Assembly (NCBI RefSeq): GCF_001905905.1
Contig: NZ_LIVT01000015.1
Span: 1 to 64,000 of the forward strand
Direction: 5' to 3'
DNA from: Streptomyces sp. CB02366
GTDB lineage: Bacteria; Actinomycetota; Actinomycetes; Streptomycetales; Streptomycetaceae
Length of the DNA: 64,000 nt
The notes below the pieces were generated by a model. It saw only the letters and a program-made list of their open reading frames with translations, did no database searches and was not told where the DNA came from. Below, piece after piece: positions 34,601-42,296 of the stretch; position 1 is the stretch's first letter, and every line of letters begins with the position of its first letter. Made by a program: the position numbers and the translations under genes.

Positions 34601-34790
34601 CGACGCCCGCCTCACCGCCGATCAGCAGGGCCTGCGGGTCGCCGGACGCGGCCCGCCCCAGCGCCTCGGTGAGCGAAGCGAGTTCCTCGGCGCGTCCGAT
34701 GAACTCGGGGCTGACTGACCTGGTCTCCACGTCGCCGAGCATCGCATACGCGTACGAGGCAGTGGGGACTTTTTCGCGCACGGTGATCAT
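31650..34790 (-). CDS. large ATP-binding LuxR-family regulator (LAL type)
   Basis: A 1046-residue regulator. Near the N-terminus is an AAA-type ATPase with Walker A GGEAGVGKTRL and Walker B VVLVLEDLHWAD. A long helical TPR-like middle follows. The C-terminal LuxR HTH reads LTPREQDVHRLVAAGHTNRR then IAEELFISPKTASVHVSNIL. Such proteins bind ATP and a ligand and activate metabolic or antibiotic genes. I start at ATG 34790, with GGGAGC about eight bases upstream; an ATG at 34742 is a weaker alternative. It is convergent with the small gene ending at 31624, and a 58-residue gene lies upstream. Confidence 0.92.
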   Translation of the reverse strand: MITVREKVPTASYAYAMLGDVETRSVSPEFIGRAEELASLTEALGRAASGDPQALLIGGEAGVGKTRLVEQFVTTAERRGAVVAVGSCVEIGADGLPFAPFPTALRALRRALPEEMAAACAGQEGELARLLPELGEVHRDATDEHSIARLFELTARLLERISADRPVVLVLEDLHWADASTRHLLAYLFRTLGAGRLMVVGTYRADDLHRRHPLRPLLAELDRLRTVTRVELDRFSHDEVGRQLAGILAQTPQAALVDEIFERSDGNAFFVEELARSLECCGDGSGLTESLRDLLLVRVEALPEHAQRIARIVAEGGSFVEHELLAAVAGLGEVELDEALRAAVGANLLQPASDNDGYRFRHSLVREAVSDDLLPGERTRVNRRYAEALEADPSLVRDDERATRLASYWYAAHDAAKALPAVLRAAVEARRRYAYSEQLRLLERAMELWDDVPDAVLATLRPFDYAEVYPASGCDPENTPLRYLDVMAEATVAAHFGGDRKRALAISKKAMRVLASEADPLREAWFWVQRARLVQGLDKGDGWEELATAQELVRGLPPSPVLADVLTNVASWRALHQPGPQALVDSDRAVEYARLVGDEYIELHARLTRGWLTADAGGVEDGLAEMYAVRDRAEKLHLMNLLGRVSVNLPSSLEAMGRSLEAVAAADHGIEICHSHGLADSGAWVYANQAQSLFSLGHWPQSEAAAASAARLALAPKAKGLAALRRTELAVARGDLAEGEELLALARTHFGQRDPQPQHLITPVRHTMLLAASQGRLAEARAAFQELARHGFPPGTQRYALPLLQTAAMIEADARGLPAAEPDRPELLALIRRCRKNLPTLVPVWAAHGVFIDAELARAEGADTPGHWARAAEAFGPLNRPYELAQIHRRWAESLLIAPGDRSTATVLLHRALETARRLGARPLAEAVEQLAARARITLDGPAAAPRPDPAVHPAVLTGGDGPERARADEEDPAIAAVASFGLTPREQDVHRLVAAGHTNRRIAEELFISPKTASVHVSNILAKLGVAGRGEAAALAHRLRLYPTA

Positions 34791-34969
34791 GCTCTCCGCC
34801 GCTCCCACCCCCGTCACGGGGCCCGGGCCCGCCCCGTCCGAGGCCGCCGCGCCCCGGGCCCCCGCCGTGTCGCGTCCCGCCGCGGCCGACGGCCCCGGCC
34901 CCGCCGCGCCCGCCGGGAAGGGGGCGCCTGCGGGGCCGGTTGCGGGGGCCGCCCCGGGACCGGCCACCG

Positions 34970-35146
34970 TCAGGCGGCGGGGGCGAAGCGGACGCGGTCG
35001 TCCTCCCTCACCCGCCCCTCCGGGTCGTGGCGTCCGGTGCGGCGGGCGGCCCGGCGGGCGGTGCGGGCCCGGCCGAGCTCGCGCTCGGCGTCGGCCCGGC
35101 GGATCAGTTCGGCGGAGGCGGTGCGGTAGATCTCGTACTCGTACAC
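34970..35146 (-). CDS. small basic conserved protein
   Basis: A 58-residue protein starting VYEYEIYRTASAELIRRADA at GTG 35146, with AAGGGAG about eight bases upstream. It is Arg- and Ala-rich, mostly helical by composition, and has no membrane segment. I recognise this as a recurring Streptomyces small protein but know no function. It sits on the minus strand 179 bases upstream of the LAL regulator and might share its promoter. Confidence 0.65.
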   Translation of the reverse strand: MYEYEIYRTASAELIRRADAERELGRARTARRAARRTGRHDPEGRVREDDRVRFAPAA

Positions 35147-35400
35147 GGGGTTCTCCCTTGGTGGTCGAGGGCGACAGCGGGCCGGTGGGCGGTCCGGCCG
35201 GTCGGCCGGGGCGCTGTGTCCACCGGGTGTCCACTGTCGTCCGCCGGGAGGGGGCGCCGCATCGGGCGAGTGCCGCATCTTCGCGGGGGCGGGGGCCTTA
35301 GGGCGCGTCCCGTCGTTCAGGACGCTGCCGGGGCCGGGGCGCGGCCGTCCGGGGAATCCCGGGTTCCGTGCCGTAGGAATCGCCGGGGACCGGGGAGGGG

Positions 35401-35545
35401 CCGGGGACCTCGGGCCGGGGACCTCGGGCCGGGGACCTCGGGCTGGGGGCCCCGGGCCCGGGAGGCCGGGGCCCAGGGGGTGGGAGGCCCGGAGCGCAGA
35501 GGGTGGGAGGCCCGGGGCGCAGGGGGTGGGAGGAGGCCCGGGGAG
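35401..35545. repeat. two short tandem-repeat tracts in a gene-free region
   Basis: The gap 35147-35548 holds no gene. Bases 35401-35442 are three exact copies of the 14-mer CCGGGGACCTCGGG. Bases about 35470-35545 are roughly three copies of a 23-base unit around GGGTGGGAGGCCCGG. The tract lies just past the stop of the acetyltransferase at 35549. It has no spacer structure and is not a CRISPR array. Confidence 0.75.
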
Positions 35546-35548
35546 GGG

Positions 35549-36130
35549 TCAGCCGGCGGGCGGCGCCTCCGTGGGAGCGTCGCGCCGCGCCTTCCACTCC
35601 GGGGCGAGGACGGACCAGACCTCGGTGTCGTGGCGGACGCCGCGGTAGAGGTAGTTCTGCCGGATCACCCCGTCGCGGGTCATGCCGAGCCGCTTCGCCA
35701 CCGCGATCGACTTCGTGTTCGCGGCGGAGGCGTCCCACTCGACGCGGTGCATGCCGCGCTCGTACACAGCCCAGTCGATCAGGCGCTCGGCGGCGCGGGT
35801 GATCAGGCCCCGGCCCTGGGCCGAGGGCTCCAGCCACACGCCGATCTCGCAGACGCCGGAGGCCGTGTCGAAGATCCGGAAGAGGACGCCGCCGACGAGG
35901 ACGCCCTCCAGCCAGATGCCGTACAGCCGCCCGGTGTCGGCCGCCTGCTTCTCCGCGTACCGCTGGAGCAGGGCGCGGGCCGACTCCCGGTCGGTGGCGA
36001 AGGAGGCGAAGGGGATCCAGGGGTCGACCAGCTCGCGGGCCCGGTCCATGTGGGCCAGGAACTCCTCGTCCTGCCAGACCTCCAGCGGGCGCAGCTCCGC
36101 CCCGTCCTCACCCAGGGATATGGCGAACAC
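35549..36130 (-). CDS. GNAT acetyltransferase, RimJ/RimL type
   Basis: A 193-residue acetyltransferase. The acetyl-CoA region is CEIGVWLEPSAQGRGLITRA, followed by AAERLIDWAVYERGMHRVEW and the NTKSIAVAKRLGM segment, the normal RimL order. These enzymes acetylate protein N-termini, amino acids or small molecules; the target is not evident. The GTG at 36130 has GGAGG seven bases upstream, and the frame upstream is low-complexity. It overlaps the 3' end of the MMPL gene by 23 bases on the same strand, so the two are probably one transcript. Confidence 0.85.
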   Translation of the reverse strand: MFAISLGEDGAELRPLEVWQDEEFLAHMDRARELVDPWIPFASFATDRESARALLQRYAEKQAADTGRLYGIWLEGVLVGGVLFRIFDTASGVCEIGVWLEPSAQGRGLITRAAERLIDWAVYERGMHRVEWDASAANTKSIAVAKRLGMTRDGVIRQNYLYRGVRHDTEVWSVLAPEWKARRDAPTEAPPAG

Positions 36131-38345
36131 CGTGCTCCTCCTTCGGCCGTGCGGCGCCTTCCTCGGCGCGCGCCCCGGGGATCTTCGCACGGAACGGCAC
36201 GCGGTCGGGCGGTTCGATGCTGATCCGCGGCAGCCGCTTCTCCAGCCAGCCGGGCAGCCACCAGTTCGCCCCGCCGAGCATGTGCATGAGGGCGGGCACC
36301 AGCAGGGTGCGCAGGACGAAGGCGTCCAGGGCGACGGCGGTGGCCAGCGCGATGCCGAACATGGCGATGACCCGGTCGCCGCTGAGCACGAAGGCCAGGA
36401 AGACGGAGATCATGATCACGGCGGCGGAGTTGATGACCCGGCCGGTCTCGGCGAGGCCGACCCGGACGGACCTCCGGTTGTCGCCGGTCTCCAGCCACTC
36501 CTCGTACATCCGGCCCACCAGGAAGACCTGGTAGTCCATGGAGAGGCCGAAGAGGACCGAGACCATGATCACGGGGAGGAAGGGCTCGATGGGTCCGGCG
36601 CTGCCGAGGCCGAGCAGTTCGCTGCCCCAGCCCCACTGGAAGACGGCGACGACGACGCCGAAGGAGGAGGCGACGGCGGCCACGTTCATCACGGCGGCCT
36701 TGAGGGGGATGCCGATGGAGCGGAAGGCCAGGAGCAGCAGCAGGCAGCCGAGTCCGATGACGACCCCGACGAAGAGGGGCAGCTTGCCGACGATGATCTC
36801 GGCGAAGTCGTCGTAGCTCGCCGTGACCCCGCCGACGTGGGCCTCCAGCGAGGTGTCGGCCTTCGCCGGCGGCAGGACGTCGCCCCGGATGCGGTCGACC
36901 AGCTCGCTGGTGTCCTGCGACTGCGGGGAGGAGTCGGGGACGACGGTGAGGAAGGCGGTGTCGCCGGGGCCGTTGTAGGTGACCGGGCTGACGGAGGCGA
37001 CGCCCTCGGTGGTCCGCAGCTTCTCGGGCAGCGAGTCCAGCGCGAGCCGGTCGTCCGCCCCGTCGAGCCGGGCGGCGATGGTGAGGGGCCCGTTGACGCC
37101 GGGACCGAAACCGTCCGCGAGGAGGTCGTACGCCTGCCGGGTGGTGGCGGTGGCCGGGTTGTTGCCCTGGTCGGAGGTGCCGAGGTGGAGGCCGAGGGCG
37201 GGCAGGGCGAGGACGGCCATGACGACGGCCGCGATGCCCCCGAGCAGTTTGGGGTGGTGCTCGACGAAGGCGGACCAGCGGGCGGCGAAGCCGGTGGGCG
37301 TCTCGGGCCGGGGCCCGTGTTCGGCGAGCTGCCGGCGCTCGCGGCGGCTGAGCGCCCGCATCCCGATGAGGGAGAGCAGCGCGGGCAGCAGGGTGACCGA
37401 GGCCAGCACGGTGAGGACGACGGTGAGCGAGGCGGCGATGGCGACGCCGTTGAGGAAGCCGAGCCGCAGGACGAGCATGCCGAGCAGGGCGATGCAGACG
37501 GTGGCTCCGGCGAAGACGACGGCGCGGCCGGTGGTCGCGACGGCGTTCTGGGCCGCTTCGGGCACGGACATGCCGCGCCGGAGCCCTCTGCGGTGCCGGG
37601 TGACGATGAACAGGGCGTAGTCGATGCCCACGCCGAGCCCGATGAGCATGCCGAGCATCGGGGCGAAGTCGGCCACGGTCATCAGGTGGCCGAGCAGCAC
37701 GATGCCCGCGTAGGCGGTGCCGACGGAGACCAGTGCGGTGGCGATGGGCAGCAGGCTGGCGGCGAGCGAGCCGAAGGCCAGGAAGAGGACGACGGCGGCG
37801 ACGACGACGCCGATGCCCTCGGTGAGGTGGACGAAGGGCGCTTCGGTGAGGGCGACGGCGGTGCCGCCCAGTTCGACCCGGAGCCCGTCGCCCTCGGCGG
37901 CCTGCGCGGTGTCGACGAGGGCCTGGGCCTGGGCGGCGGGGATCTCGTCGGCGGGGCGGTCGAAGGTGACCGCGGCGTAGGCGGTGTGGCCGTCCTCGCT
38001 GATCTGCCCGGGACCGGAGGCTCCGTAGGGGCCGGTCACCGCGCCGACTCCGGGCAGCTCCTCGATCGCGTGGAGCGTCCGGGTCATGGTCTGTTCGACG
38101 TCGGCGGCCCGGACGGTGGAGCCGGTGGTGTGCCAGACCACGGTGTCGGTGTCGCCGCCGAGGTCGGTGAAGCCGCGCGTGAGGAGTTCGGCGGCCCGGC
38201 CGGACTCGGTGCCGGGGACCTCGTAGTCGTTGGAGTACGCGGAACCCGCGAACCCCGCCGCGGCTGCGGCGCCGCCGAGGGCGGCGAGCCAGATGAGGAC
38301 GGCGACGAGTCGGTGCCTGATGCACCAGCGGGCGATGGCAGCCAA
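36108..38345 (-). CDS. MMPL-family RND-type exporter
   Basis: A 745-residue inner-membrane protein in two repeats. Each has one helix, a large external loop (about 45-190 and 390-520) and five more helices. Family landmarks are MLIGLGVGIDYALFIVTRHR in the first half and VLFGLSMDYQVFLVGRMYEE in the second, each with the Asp-Tyr pair used in proton coupling. Relatives export lipids, siderophores or polyketides. The TTG at 38345 has GGGAG eight bases upstream, and no other start precedes the first helix. Its 3' end overlaps the downstream acetyltransferase by 23 bases. Substrate unknown. Confidence 0.92.
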   Translation of the reverse strand: MAAIARWCIRHRLVAVLIWLAALGGAAAAAGFAGSAYSNDYEVPGTESGRAAELLTRGFTDLGGDTDTVVWHTTGSTVRAADVEQTMTRTLHAIEELPGVGAVTGPYGASGPGQISEDGHTAYAAVTFDRPADEIPAAQAQALVDTAQAAEGDGLRVELGGTAVALTEAPFVHLTEGIGVVVAAVVLFLAFGSLAASLLPIATALVSVGTAYAGIVLLGHLMTVADFAPMLGMLIGLGVGIDYALFIVTRHRRGLRRGMSVPEAAQNAVATTGRAVVFAGATVCIALLGMLVLRLGFLNGVAIAASLTVVLTVLASVTLLPALLSLIGMRALSRRERRQLAEHGPRPETPTGFAARWSAFVEHHPKLLGGIAAVVMAVLALPALGLHLGTSDQGNNPATATTRQAYDLLADGFGPGVNGPLTIAARLDGADDRLALDSLPEKLRTTEGVASVSPVTYNGPGDTAFLTVVPDSSPQSQDTSELVDRIRGDVLPPAKADTSLEAHVGGVTASYDDFAEIIVGKLPLFVGVVIGLGCLLLLLAFRSIGIPLKAAVMNVAAVASSFGVVVAVFQWGWGSELLGLGSAGPIEPFLPVIMVSVLFGLSMDYQVFLVGRMYEEWLETGDNRRSVRVGLAETGRVINSAAVIMISVFLAFVLSGDRVIAMFGIALATAVALDAFVLRTLLVPALMHMLGGANWWLPGWLEKRLPRISIEPPDRVPFRAKIPGARAEEGAARPKEEHGVRHIPG

Positions 38346-38552
38346 CGGACGAGCTCCCTGCGGGTTCGTGGACCTTTACCCGCAGATGATGCGATCTGCC
38401 CGTAAACGTCTCATGACCTGAGAACGCCACTCTGACAGCATTAGGTGATCCTTTGTCCGTTTCGTGGCCATGGTCACAGGGCCTGATCTGCCCCTTATAC
38501 GGGACGGACCGGGCCCTGCGACCGGCCGGCGGACCGGGCCGGGGCGGAGGGG

Positions 38553-40655
38553 TCAGCCGGAGACGCTGGCGCGGCCGTTCTCGATGTGGCCCATGAGCCG
38601 CCGCCGGAAGCCGTCCTCTCCCTCGGCCGTGACCTCGAGGTCGTACCAGCCGTGGGCGTCGGCCGCCGAGTGCACCAGCGACCGGCTGCGGCCGGGCTTG
38701 ACCGTGACGCGGCGGGTCCAGTCCCGTACGTCGTCCTCGTCCACGTAGCCGAGCGGGCGCACCAGGAAGGTCAGGGTCCGGCGGCCGGTGTTGCGCAGGG
38801 TGAGGTGGAGGTCGCGGTCGCGGGGGTCGATGCGGCTGGCGACCTCCGCTCCCCCCTCGGCCGGTCCGGCGAATTCGCGCCGGAAGCCGTTCGGCCCGGT
38901 GACCGTGAAGCGGTACGCGTCCCCGCTCACCGGCACGGTCCAGTGCGCGCGGCCCCGGACGTCCCGGTGCTGCGGGGAGGGGAACTCGCCCGTGTAGGGG
39001 TACAGGGCGAAGTGCGCCGAGGACCGGCCGGTGTTGGCCAGCTCCACGCGCAGTCCGCCGTGCGTCCTGCGCGCCTGCGCGTCCGGCTGGTAGGGCAGCG
39101 GGCGCGCCGGACGTACGCCGGGCTCCTGCTCGGGCAGGTGCTGCACGGCGGGCGGCTTGGGCTGCCAGCGCCCGCTCAGCGGCGGGATCGCGGCCGGCTG
39201 CTCGACGGCGGGCTGCCGACGGGCCCGGGTGAAGTCGAAGGCGGAGGTGAGGTCGCCGGTGACGCGGCGGCGCCACTCGCCGATGTTGGGCTCCTCCACC
39301 CCCGTCCAACGCTCCAGGAAGCGGATGACGGAGGTGTGGTCGAAGACCTCGGAGCAGACGTAGCCGCCCACGGTCCACGGCGAGACGACCAGCATCGGCA
39401 CCCGGATGCCCAGCCCGGTCGGGCGGCCCTCCCACTGCTCGTCGACCACCTCGGGGGGCGCGACGGGCGGCGGGACGTGGTCGAAGAAGCCGTCGTTCTC
39501 GTCGTAGTTGATCAGCACGGCGGTGTGCCGCCACACGTCGGGGTGGTTGCCGAGCGCGTCGAGGATCTTGTAGACGATCGTGGCGCTGTGCACGGGCGAG
39601 GAGACGCTCGGATGCTCGGAGTCGATCGCCGAGGGCACCAGGTAGGAGACCTCCGGGAGCGTCCCGGCCGCCACGTCCCTGGCGAACTCGTCGGCCAGCG
39701 TGCCGGTCGGAACCCGGCGCAGCCCCCGCTCGAACAGGCTGCGCTCGCGCCGGGTGAGCGTGGCGACCCCCTCGTCCAGCAGCCCGAGGAGCCGGGTGCG
39801 CTCGGCCTCGGACGCGTCGCGGACCTTCGCGTAGAAGGACTCCATGTAGGTGTGGCCGCCGGTCCTGGCCAGCGCCTTGCGGGCGATGGCCTTGAAGGTG
39901 GCGAAGAACTCGATCTGGTTGTCGGTGAAGTTCTCCCACTCGGTGTACGTCCGCCAGCTGCGCCCGGCGTCCTCCAGCCGCTCGGCGTAGGTGGACCAGT
40001 CGTAGCCGGGGTGGGAGCCCTCGTTGTACGCGTCGTTGCCGACGGCCCGCTTCCCGTTCGGCTCGAAGCCGGTCTTGCCGCTCCACAGGTGGTTGCGGTT
40101 GGGGCTGGTGGAGGTGTGGACCGAGGAGTGGTAGGCGTCGCAGACGGTGAAGGTGTCGGCCAGCTCGTAGTGGAGCGGGATGTCGCGGCGGTCGTAGTAC
40201 GCCATCGTCGCGGCCGTCTTGGCGCTGATCCAGCCGTTCATCCAGCCGCCGCCCCAGGCTTTCGCCCCGCCGTTCCAGGAGTGGTCGAGGGCGCCGATGT
40301 ACTGGAGGTCCTTCTTCTGCTTCTCGGCCGCCTCGCGCACCGGGAAGGGCAGCACGGCGGCGCCCGCCGCGCCGGGCTGCTCGAACACCGTCCCGCCGGT
40401 GGGCAGCTCCACGGCGTTGCGGTCGCCGAAGCCGCGTACGCCGCGCAGGGTGCCGAAGTAGTGGTCGAAGGAACGGTTCTCCTGCATGAGGATCACCACG
40501 TGCTTGATCGACCCGAGCCCGCCGGACCCCGCGTGCGCGGGCTGCGCGGCGATGGCGGCCTGGAGCGAGGGCGGCAGGAACGATCCGGCCGCAGCGGCGC
40601 CGAGTGCGCCGCCGCCCAGCGCGAAGAGCCGTCGCCGTGACATGTCCGTGGTCAA
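38553..40655 (-). CDS. Tat-exported phosphocholine-specific phospholipase C
   Basis: A 700-residue secreted phosphoesterase of the non-haemolytic PLC/acid phosphatase family. The Tat signal SRRRLFALGGG (6-16) and an Ala-rich stretch end near 42. The catalytic domain begins IKHVVILMQENRSFDHYFGT, with family motifs SPNRNHLWSG, NYDENDGFFDHVPPP and ISP-type VVSPWTVGG. Two C-terminal DUF756-type modules (about 500-690) follow, as in Pseudomonas PlcN. It cleaves phosphocholine head groups and could supply phosphate. The TTG at 40655 has GGAGG five bases before it; an ATG four codons later would be too far from that site. Stands alone. Confidence 0.93.
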   Translation of the reverse strand: MTTDMSRRRLFALGGGALGAAAAGSFLPPSLQAAIAAQPAHAGSGGLGSIKHVVILMQENRSFDHYFGTLRGVRGFGDRNAVELPTGGTVFEQPGAAGAAVLPFPVREAAEKQKKDLQYIGALDHSWNGGAKAWGGGWMNGWISAKTAATMAYYDRRDIPLHYELADTFTVCDAYHSSVHTSTSPNRNHLWSGKTGFEPNGKRAVGNDAYNEGSHPGYDWSTYAERLEDAGRSWRTYTEWENFTDNQIEFFATFKAIARKALARTGGHTYMESFYAKVRDASEAERTRLLGLLDEGVATLTRRERSLFERGLRRVPTGTLADEFARDVAAGTLPEVSYLVPSAIDSEHPSVSSPVHSATIVYKILDALGNHPDVWRHTAVLINYDENDGFFDHVPPPVAPPEVVDEQWEGRPTGLGIRVPMLVVSPWTVGGYVCSEVFDHTSVIRFLERWTGVEEPNIGEWRRRVTGDLTSAFDFTRARRQPAVEQPAAIPPLSGRWQPKPPAVQHLPEQEPGVRPARPLPYQPDAQARRTHGGLRVELANTGRSSAHFALYPYTGEFPSPQHRDVRGRAHWTVPVSGDAYRFTVTGPNGFRREFAGPAEGGAEVASRIDPRDRDLHLTLRNTGRRTLTFLVRPLGYVDEDDVRDWTRRVTVKPGRSRSLVHSAADAHGWYDLEVTAEGEDGFRRRLMGHIENGRASVSG

Positions 40656-40801
40656 AGGAGCCTCCTGGTCCGGTGGTTACAGCCGGGAAGCTAGTCACGC
40701 CAGGTGGCTTCGGGAAGGACTGCGTACGGCCCGGTGGTGAACGTCCAAGAGGTCGGACGAGAAGTCCAACCGCCCTCCCGCCCCTCGGGACGCGCCCCGG
40801 T

Positions 40802-41959
40802 TCACACCCCGATGAGGTGCAGCGACGCCCAGAGCGCGAGGGTGGCGGCCAGGAGCGTCGCCGGTACGGTCGCCAGCCCGAGCCGGGTGAAGCGGCCCAG
40901 CTCGGGGGCGTCGCCGTGCGCGTGCAGGATGCGCCGCCACAGGAGGGTGGCCAGCGATCCGACGTAGGTCAGGTTCGGTCCGATGTTGACCCCGATGAGA
41001 GCGGCGAGCAGGGGCCCGGGCCCGGCAGCGGCGACGATCGGCAGCAGGGCGAGGATCGCGGGCAGGTTGTTGATCAGGTTGGCGAGCAGCGCGGCGACCG
41101 CGGCGACGCCGAGCAGGGCGGGCAGGGTGTCGCCGCCGGGCAGCAGGGCGGCGATGCCGTCGCCGAGCCCGTTGTCCACGACGGCCTTGACGACCACGCC
41201 GAGCGCGAGGACGAAGAGGCAGAACAGCGGGTTGGCCGAGCGGACGACGGCCAGGGGCGTGGTCTCCCGCTTGGCGAGCGCCCGGACGCCGAGAACCAGG
41301 GCTCCGGCCAGCGCCGCCCACAGGGGCTCGGCCCCCGCGAACGAGGTGGCGACGAACCCGGCCAGCGTCAGTGCCAGCACGACGAGCGTGAAGACCGGCA
41401 CGGGCGTGCGCTCCGCCTCGGGGTCCGGCGCGTGCGCCCCGGCGGCCAGGTCGTCCTGGAAGGCCCGGCGGAACACCGCGTACTCGACGGCGACGGCGGC
41501 GAGCCACGGCAGCGCCATCAGCGCGGCGAACCGGGTGAAGGAGAGGCCGCTCGCGGTGAACGCCAGCAGGTTGGTGAGGTTGGAGACGGGGAGCAGGAGG
41601 GAGGCGGAGTTGGCGAGGTGGGCGCAGGCGTAGACGTAGGGGCGGGGGCGCGCGCCGACCCGGGCGGCGGTGGCGAGGACGACCGGGGTGAGCAGGACGA
41701 CGGTGGCGTCCAGGCTGAGGACGGCGGTGATGAGCGAGGCGACGGCGAAGACGCCGCCGAGGAGGGGCCGGGTCCGCCCCCGGCAGGCGCGGGCGACCAG
41801 CTCACCGGCGGCCCGGAACAGCCCCTCGTCCGCGCAGAGCCGGGCCAGCACGAGGATCGCGGCGAGGAACCCGACGACGGGCAGCAGCTCGCCGGCCTGC
41901 TCCCGCGCCTCGGACCAGGACACCGCCCCCACGGCCACCACGAGGACCGCGGCGGGCAC
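40802..41959 (-). CDS. ArsB/NhaD (SLC13-like) anion permease
   Basis: An integral membrane protein, 385 residues from GTG 41959, with about ten helices. Motifs LDATVVLLTPVVLATAAR and LINNLPAILALLPI, plus LIGVNIGPNLTYVGSLATLLW near the end, are those of the ion-transporter superfamily that contains ArsB. The frame stays open to CTG 42061, adding 34 residues that make a plausible first helix (FALLLGVLAFAVL); no ATG, GTG or TTG lies in that stretch. GTG 41959 has GGAGG 11 bases upstream, so either start is possible. It may export arsenite or another oxyanion, but no arsR or arsC is nearby. Confidence 0.88.
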   Translation of the reverse strand: MPAAVLVVAVGAVSWSEAREQAGELLPVVGFLAAILVLARLCADEGLFRAAGELVARACRGRTRPLLGGVFAVASLITAVLSLDATVVLLTPVVLATAARVGARPRPYVYACAHLANSASLLLPVSNLTNLLAFTASGLSFTRFAALMALPWLAAVAVEYAVFRRAFQDDLAAGAHAPDPEAERTPVPVFTLVVLALTLAGFVATSFAGAEPLWAALAGALVLGVRALAKRETTPLAVVRSANPLFCLFVLALGVVVKAVVDNGLGDGIAALLPGGDTLPALLGVAAVAALLANLINNLPAILALLPIVAAAGPGPLLAALIGVNIGPNLTYVGSLATLLWRRILHAHGDAPELGRFTRLGLATVPATLLAATLALWASLHLIGV

Positions 41960-42083
41960 GGCGGCGGTCGCCTCCGGCAGGCCGCGGGGGCGCAGGACCG
42001 CGAAGGCCAGGACGCCCAGGAGCAGGGCGAAGGAGACGAGTTCGGCGGTGAGGGTGTTCAGCGGGTGCTCTCAGGCTCTGCGC

Positions 42084-42130
42084 GATGGCGACGGCGACGG
42101 CGACGGCGACGGCGATGGCGATGGCGATGG
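42084..42130. repeat. six-base tandem repeat GGCGAC/GGCGAT
   Basis: About seven copies of a hexamer alternate GGCGAC then GGCGAT between the anion permease and the gatB terminator. No gene is supported there. Likely a slippage-derived simple repeat. Confidence 0.75.
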
Positions 42131-42225
42131 GCGCCGGGGCCTGCCCGGCGCGGGACGGCGCGGGAGGCGCGGGAGGCGCGGGACGGGCAGGACGGGAGGG
42201 ACGGTGCGGGACGGGCGGGACGGCT

Positions 42226-42280
42226 GAAGGGGCGGTGCGCCCGCACGTACGGGGAGTACGTGCGGGCGCACCGCCCCTTC
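42226..42280 (-). terminator. gatB terminator, perfect 25-bp hairpin
   Basis: 42226-42250 is the exact reverse complement of 42256-42280, with a 5-base loop GGGGA. It starts 17 bases past the gatB stop. The stem is unusually long and perfect for a terminator. Confidence 0.85.
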
Positions 42281-42296
42281 GGGGACGGTCGGGCGG

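Noticed and set aside
35401..35545. G-rich tandem repeats considered as a CRISPR or attachment site
   Set aside because: No spacers, no integrase or tRNA nearby. Unit lengths (14 and 23) fit minisatellites.
35803..40698. A 1631-codon minus-strand open frame
   Set aside because: It runs across the MMPL and phospholipase genes in a different frame and encodes Arg/Pro-rich sequence. Long false frames are expected at this GC content.
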